In this document: positions 60,231 to 64,000 of the stretch, piece after piece
How positions within the stretch are numbered: the first letter of the stretch is position 1
How the letters are laid out: every line of letters begins with the position of its first letter
From: Streptomyces sp. NBC_00457
GTDB taxonomy: Bacteria; Actinomycetota; Actinomycetes; Streptomycetales; Streptomycetaceae
Assembly (NCBI RefSeq): GCF_036014015.1
Contig: NZ_CP107905.1
Location: 5,084,001 to 5,148,000 of the forward strand
Direction: 5' to 3'
Length of the DNA: 64,000 bases
Notes under the pieces: model-generated
Databases searched by the model: none
What the model was told of the DNA's origin: nothing
Seen by the model: the letters and a program-made list of their open reading frames with translations, nothing else
Program-made: the position numbers and the translations under genes

Positions 60231-61478
60231 TCACGCAGCCCCGGCCACCGTCTCCCCCAGCACCCGAGCCGCCCGCTCCACATCCCCGAACCCGACGTAC
60301 AGCGGCGTGAACCCGAACCGAAGCACGTCAGGCGCGCGGAAGTCGCCGACGACGCCCCGCTCGACGAGCCGCTTCATGACATCCCCGGCGTCATCGCAAC
60401 GCAGCGCGACCTGGCTCCCCCGCTCCGCATGCGTGCTCGGCGTCAGGGACTCGACCCTGCCCTCGGGGACGTACGACGTCACGCACTCCAGGAAGAAGTC
60501 CGTCAGAGCGAGGGACTTGGCGCGAACGGACTCGACCGAGACTCCCTCCCACACCTCCAGCGCAGCCTCCAGCGCCAGCATCGAGAGGATGTCCGGCGTC
60601 CCGACCCGCCCCCGCGGCGCGCCCGCCGCCGGTTCGTACGCCGACCGCATACCGAAGGGCTCGGCGTGGGAGTTCCAGCCGGGCAGCGGAGAGTCGAAGC
60701 GGTCCTGCAGTTCACGGCGCACATAGAGGTACGCCGGTGAACCGGGACCCCCGTTCAGGTACTTGTACGTGCAGCCGACCGCCAGGTCGACCCCGTGCTC
60801 GTCGAGCCCCACCGGCAGGGCGCCCGCGCTGTGGCACAGGTCCCAGACGGAGACGGCGCCGGCCGCGCGGATCGCGGACGTCAGGGAGGGCAGGTCGTGC
60901 AGCCGGCCCGTGCGGTAGTCGACGTGGTTCAGGAGCACCGCGGCCGTACGGTCGCCCAGGACCCCCGGTACGTCCGCCGGGGCCACCGGCCGCAGCGTGC
61001 AGCCCGTCATCCGGGCGGCGGAGTCGGCGATGTAGCCGTCCGTGGGGAACGTCGTCGCGTCGACGACGATCTCGTCCCGACCGGAATCCGCCATCCTCAC
61101 GGCTGCCACAAGTGCCTTGAAGACGTTGACACTTGTCGAGTCCCCGACGACGATCTGCCCGGCCGCCGCACCGACCAGCGGAGCGATCAGGTCGCCGATC
61201 CGCTCGGGCGCGGTCCACCAGCCGCTCTCCTCCCAGGAACGAATGCGCAGCTCACCCCACTGCCGGCGGACGACGTCCTCGACCCGGCCGGGGACGTGCG
61301 CGGGCAGCGCGCCCAGCGAGTTGCCGTCCAGGTACACCACGTCGTCGAGCACGAACCGCGAACGCACACCGGCCAGTTCGTCGGCGGCGTCCAGCTTCTC
61401 GGCGCGCAGCAGTTGCTCAGACCGCTCAGATCGCTCAGATCGCTCAGATCGCTCAGATCGCTCAGATCGCTCAGACAT
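60231..61478 (-). CDS. kynU: Kynureninase
   Basis: A PLP enzyme of 415 residues that cleaves kynurenine to anthranilate and alanine. Family blocks: LDGNSLGALP, GDSTSVNVFKALVAAVRM, VDATTFPTDGYI, LNHVDYRTGRLHD, VWDLCHSAGALPVGLDEHG (cofactor Asp) and VGCTYKYLNGGPGSPAYLYV (Schiff-base Lys). The N-terminus is seven Ser-Glu-Arg repeats encoded by a 9-bp unit. The ATG at 61478 overlaps the kynA stop. Confidence 0.95.
   Translation of the reverse strand: MSERSERSERSERSERSERSEQLLRAEKLDAADELAGVRSRFVLDDVVYLDGNSLGALPAHVPGRVEDVVRRQWGELRIRSWEESGWWTAPERIGDLIAPLVGAAAGQIVVGDSTSVNVFKALVAAVRMADSGRDEIVVDATTFPTDGYIADSAARMTGCTLRPVAPADVPGVLGDRTAAVLLNHVDYRTGRLHDLPSLTSAIRAAGAVSVWDLCHSAGALPVGLDEHGVDLAVGCTYKYLNGGPGSPAYLYVRRELQDRFDSPLPGWNSHAEPFGMRSAYEPAAGAPRGRVGTPDILSMLALEAALEVWEGVSVESVRAKSLALTDFFLECVTSYVPEGRVESLTPSTHAERGSQVALRCDDAGDVMKRLVERGVVGDFRAPDVLRFGFTPLYVGFGDVERAARVLGETVAGAA
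61415..61475. repeat. 9-bp tandem repeat at the kynU start
   Basis: Seven copies of TCTGAGCGA (minus strand) beginning at the kynU initiation codon, encoding SER repeats. The repeat overlaps the kynA stop codon region. Confidence 0.9.
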
Positions 61479-62310
61479 GAGACCTCGCCGTCCACAGCTC
61501 GGGAAACACGTTCTTCTGTGCGCGCTTCTCCAGCCAGGCGACCCCGGCGGAGCCGCCGGTCCCTGTCTTGGCGCCCATCGCCCGGCGCGTGGCGACCAAG
61601 TGATCGTTCCGCCAGCGCCACACCAGCTCGGCGACATCGGTCAACGCCTCGCCCAGCCGGGCCACTTCATCACCCGGATCGCCCGCGTAGACGGCCGTCC
61701 AGACGGCCTCCACCTCCGGCGACGGCTCATACCGCAGTGCTGTGTCACGTTGAAGTACGGACGACGGAATCGCGTGCCCGCGCCGCGCGAGGAACCGCAG
61801 GACCTCGTCGTACAGGCTCGGCTCGTGCAGTGCCTTCTCCAGCTCGGCGTGGACTCGGGGCGCCCCGCGGTGCGGGACCAGCATGGACGCGGACTTCTCG
61901 CCGAGCAGGAACTCCATACGCCGGTACATGGCCGACTGGAAGCCGGAGCCCTCGCCGAGAGCGCTTCGATACGAGTTGAACTGGGCCGGGGTGAGCTGTC
62001 CGAGCGGCTTCCAGGAGGCGTTCAGCGCCTCCAGTTCCCGTACCGAACGCTTCAGCGCGTCGATCGCCACCCGCACCCGGTCCTCGCGCAGGGCGTGCGC
62101 GGCGGTCTCCCACTCATGGACGATGACGGTGAACCACAGCTCCATCACCTGGGTCGTGACCAGGAAGACCATCTCTCCGGGATCGTCGGAGAGGGTGTGC
62201 TGGAGGTGGGTGAGCACGTCCGCCTTGACGTAGTCCTCGTACGGCGTCGTGCCTGCGAAGTCGAGATGCGGGGTCTCGGGCTCGTTCGTCTCGTGAGCCT
62301 CTTGGGACAT
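61471..62310 (-). CDS. kynA: Tryptophan 2,3-dioxygenase
   Basis: Haem enzyme opening tryptophan to N-formylkynurenine. The 279-residue protein has YEDYVKADVLTHLQHTLSDD, VTTQVMELWFTVIVHEWETA (proximal haem region), FNSYRSALGEGSGFQSAMYR and the C-terminal WRNDHLVATRRAMGAKTGTG GSAGV region with the haem-ligand His. ATG 62310 follows AGGAGACAGCG. With kynU and the hydrolase it gives the full route from tryptophan to anthranilate. Confidence 0.96.
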   Translation of the reverse strand: MSQEAHETNEPETPHLDFAGTTPYEDYVKADVLTHLQHTLSDDPGEMVFLVTTQVMELWFTVIVHEWETAAHALREDRVRVAIDALKRSVRELEALNASWKPLGQLTPAQFNSYRSALGEGSGFQSAMYRRMEFLLGEKSASMLVPHRGAPRVHAELEKALHEPSLYDEVLRFLARRGHAIPSSVLQRDTALRYEPSPEVEAVWTAVYAGDPGDEVARLGEALTDVAELVWRWRNDHLVATRRAMGAKTGTGGSAGVAWLEKRAQKNVFPELWTARSHV

Positions 62311-62463
62311 CGCTGTCTCCTGTTGTAACTCCGGGTAGCGGTCCGCCCCTGCCGTTACCGACACGGGGGCCCCGGTCCCCACCCGAATCCTCACGGGTGT
62401 CCCCCGGAAAGTGCAAGGCCCGACTGGATCACAGCCGGACCCGCACTCGACGCCGGCGCTCGC

Positions 62464-62877
62464 CTAGCCCAGGGTCTGGGCCGCCGTGGGCGAGGAGTCC
62501 TTCAGGAACTGCGAGCAGCGCTCGTACTCCTCCTGCTCACCGATCGACCCGGCGGCGCGGGCGAGGGCGTGCAGGGCGCGCAGGAAGCCGCGGTTCGGCT
62601 CGTGCTCCCAGGGCACCGGGCCGTGGCCCTTCCAGCCGTTGCGGCGCAGGGAGTCCAGGCCGCGGTGGTAGCCCGTGCGGGCATAGGCGTACGACTCCAC
62701 GACGCTGCCCCGCTCGAACGCGTCGTCCGCGAGCTGGGCCCAGGCGAGGGAGGAGGTCGGGTACTGCGCGGCCACGTCCGCGGGTGCGGTGCCGTTCGCG
62801 AGCAGTTCGCGCGGCTCCGGGTCGTCGGGGAGGTGCGTCGGGGGCGGGCCCCCGAGGAGGTTTTCATGGATCGTCAT
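62464..62877 (-). CDS. DUF3151-family protein
   Basis: A 137-residue actinobacterial DUF3151 protein: MTIHENLLGGPPPTHLPDDP, FERGSVVESYAYARTGYHRG, LDSLRRNGWKGHGPVPWEHE and NRGFLRALHALARAAGSIGE, all conserved family blocks. Function unknown; commonly near tryptophan or central genes. ATG 62877 follows GGTTTTC without a strong site, but the family start fits. Confidence 0.88.
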   Translation of the reverse strand: MTIHENLLGGPPPTHLPDDPEPRELLANGTAPADVAAQYPTSSLAWAQLADDAFERGSVVESYAYARTGYHRGLDSLRRNGWKGHGPVPWEHEPNRGFLRALHALARAAGSIGEQEEYERCSQFLKDSSPTAAQTLG

Positions 62878-62929
62878 GGGTTCCAGTCTGGGGCATGGCG
62901 CGCCACTGGGGGTGCCGTGGTCGGTCGTC

Positions 62930-63124
62930 GGCTGTCTGCGGGCCGGTGGGGGCTGGTCGCGCAGTTCCCCGCGCCCCTTTCGGGGCGCTACGCGAGCCGC
63001 TTCTTCACAGGTTCCCCCTGGAAGTGCCGCGCCGGGTTGTCTGTCGTCTGCGGCTGCGTCGTGGCTGGTCGCGCCCACGCGGCGGAGCCGCATATCGATA
63101 CAGCCCCGCGCCCCTTTCGGGGCG
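62930..63124 (+). repeat. Dispersed intergenic repeats, copies 3 and 4
   Basis: Two tandem-like copies: 62940-62990 (GGCTGGTCGCGCAGTTCCCC and GCGCCCCTTTCGGGGCGC) and 63047-63124, whose 57-bp core is identical to 44039-44095. Each contains a CCCGCGCC...GGGGCGC palindrome. Between the convergent-facing DUF3151 and MFS genes; no gene present. Confidence 0.85.
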
Positions 63125-64000
63125 CTATGCGATCCGTTTCTTTACCGGTTCCCCCTCCAGCGGCGGTGCCGTGATCGCCCCATGTGTACGGCATTCCGGG
63201 CGGCGGCAGTCCGGGGGCAGGCGGCGTACCGTCGTGAAGGCCAGGATCGAGCCCGCTACCAGGATGGCCGCGCAGATGATCATCGCGCGGCCGAAGGCGT
63301 CGTCGAAGGCGGTCGGTGAGCGGTAGGCGTCTTCTCCCATTCCGGCGAGCAGGGGGAGGGCCGCGACCGCGATCAGGCCGGCCGCTCTCGCCGCCGCGTT
63401 GTTGATGCCGCTGGCGAGGCCCGCGCGGGAGGCGTCCACGGAGCCGAGGACGGTGGCTGTCAGGGGGGCGACCAGGGCGACGAGGCCGAGGCCGAAGACG
63501 AGTACGGCCGGCAGGACGTCGGCGGCGTACGAGGCGTCGGGGCCGATGCGCAGCGTCAGCAGCAGGCCGGCGGCGCACACCAGGGGGCCGACGGTGAGGG
63601 GGATGCGGGGGCCGATGCGTTCGCCGAGTTCGCCGGAGCGGGCGGAGAGCAGGAGCATCAGGACGGTCGTGGGAAGCATGGCCGTACCGGCGGCGAGGGC
63701 GGAGTAGCCGGCGACGACCTGGAGCTGGAGCACGGCGAGGAAGAAGAAGCCGCCGAGGGCCGCGTACACGCACACGGTGACCAGGTTGACCGCGGTGAAC
63801 TGGCGGGACGCGAAGATTCCGAGCGGCATCATCGGGTCGGGCCGCCGTTTCTCGACGTACACGAAGGCGATCCCGGCGGCGACGCCCGCGATCGCGGTGA
63901 GGGTGACGACGAGGGAACCGCTCCGGGCCTCGATCAGCGCGTACGTCACCAGGGCCAGGGACAGCGCGCCGAGGGTCGCGCCGAGGACGTCGAAGCGGCC
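63125..64000 (-). CDS. DHA2-family MFS transporter, 3' part
   Basis: The C-terminal 291 residues of a 14-helix drug/H+ antiporter-type permease; the N-terminal half lies beyond 64000. Visible helices include VVTLTAIAGVAAGIAFVYVE, TAVNLVTVCVYAALGGFFFL, GYSALAAGTAMLPTTVLMLL, GPRIPLTVGPLVCAAGLLLT and LVALVAPLTATVLGSVDASR followed by AGLASGINNAAARAAGLIAV, the family's conserved helix-12 block. Substrate unknown; efflux of drugs or metabolites is the family role. Confidence 0.9.
   Translation of the reverse strand, partial: GRFDVLGATLGALSLALVTYALIEARSGSLVVTLTAIAGVAAGIAFVYVEKRRPDPMMPLGIFASRQFTAVNLVTVCVYAALGGFFFLAVLQLQVVAGYSALAAGTAMLPTTVLMLLLSARSGELGERIGPRIPLTVGPLVCAAGLLLTLRIGPDASYAADVLPAVLVFGLGLVALVAPLTATVLGSVDASRAGLASGINNAAARAAGLIAVAALPLLAGMGEDAYRSPTAFDDAFGRAMIICAAILVAGSILAFTTVRRLPPDCRRPECRTHGAITAPPLEGEPVKKRIA

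Overview
This is high-GC actinobacterial chromosome, almost certainly Streptomyces. The evidence is the third-position GC bias, many GTG and a few TTG starts, an Scr1-type XRE/DUF397/ATP-binding regulator set, SLATT and Uma2 families, DUF5063, DUF3151 and DUF1023 proteins, and dispersed GC-rich intergenic repeats typical of that genus. Most of the window reads as core chromosome; from memory the order sigma factor, asd, ask, recR, ybaB, kinase, purA, kynurenine genes resembles S. coelicolor. Short patches of mobile-element debris interrupt it. I saw no tRNA, rRNA, CRISPR array, prophage or biosynthetic cluster.

Layout. 1-8.3 kb: SURF1; a SigE-family ECF sigma factor overlapping a membrane protein; ask-asd (aspartate pathway) with a perfect terminator hairpin; an OmpR/HAMP-kinase two-component pair; a secreted NTF2-like protein. 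8.4-11 kb: broken PIN toxin gene, lone TnpB, a run of hairpins, a DUF5753 remnant and an unrecognised gene. 11-20.7 kb: TauE-like exporter, PhzF protein, DUF5063, recR, YbaB, SLATT protein, Tat-exported M28 peptidase, a PstS-like membrane protein and a Ser/Thr kinase. 20.7-22.1 kb: ISL3 and TnpB remnants. 22.1-29.4 kb: MarR plus DJ-1/PfpI with tandem operators, a class III aminotransferase, GntR overlapping a giant GT2-membrane fusion, and small conserved proteins.

29.5-38.9 kb: RHH/PIN toxin-antitoxin, purA, diacylglycerol-kinase-like protein, Uma2, eutBC with a divergent permease, SLATT. 38.9-47.5 kb: GbsR-type regulator divergent from an ABC exporter, second Uma2, P450, VOC protein, MerR divergent from an old-yellow-enzyme reductase, then decayed genes. 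47.5-52 kb: Scr1/DUF397/ATP-binding trio, an unrecognised HTH regulator behind a perfect 23-bp palindrome, and a methyltransferase/TetR divergon over a large double operator. 52-58.7 kb: two paralogous NarL-type two-component systems, the second translationally coupled to an acyltransferase and a DUF1023 hydrolase; both operons carry the same 18-bp upstream motif. 58.9-62.3 kb: kynurenine pathway (kynA-kynU, formamidase-like hydrolase) with two in-frame coding tandem repeats. 62.4-64 kb: DUF3151 protein and a DHA2-type transporter cut by the window edge.

Themes: most regulators are divergent from, or overlap, their probable targets, and many have visible inverted-repeat operators. The least explained items are the shared motif of the two paralogous sensor operons with coupled enzymes, the 24-bp repeat expansion inside the formamidase-like hydrolase, and the TnpB whose right-end hairpin abuts a broken toxin gene.
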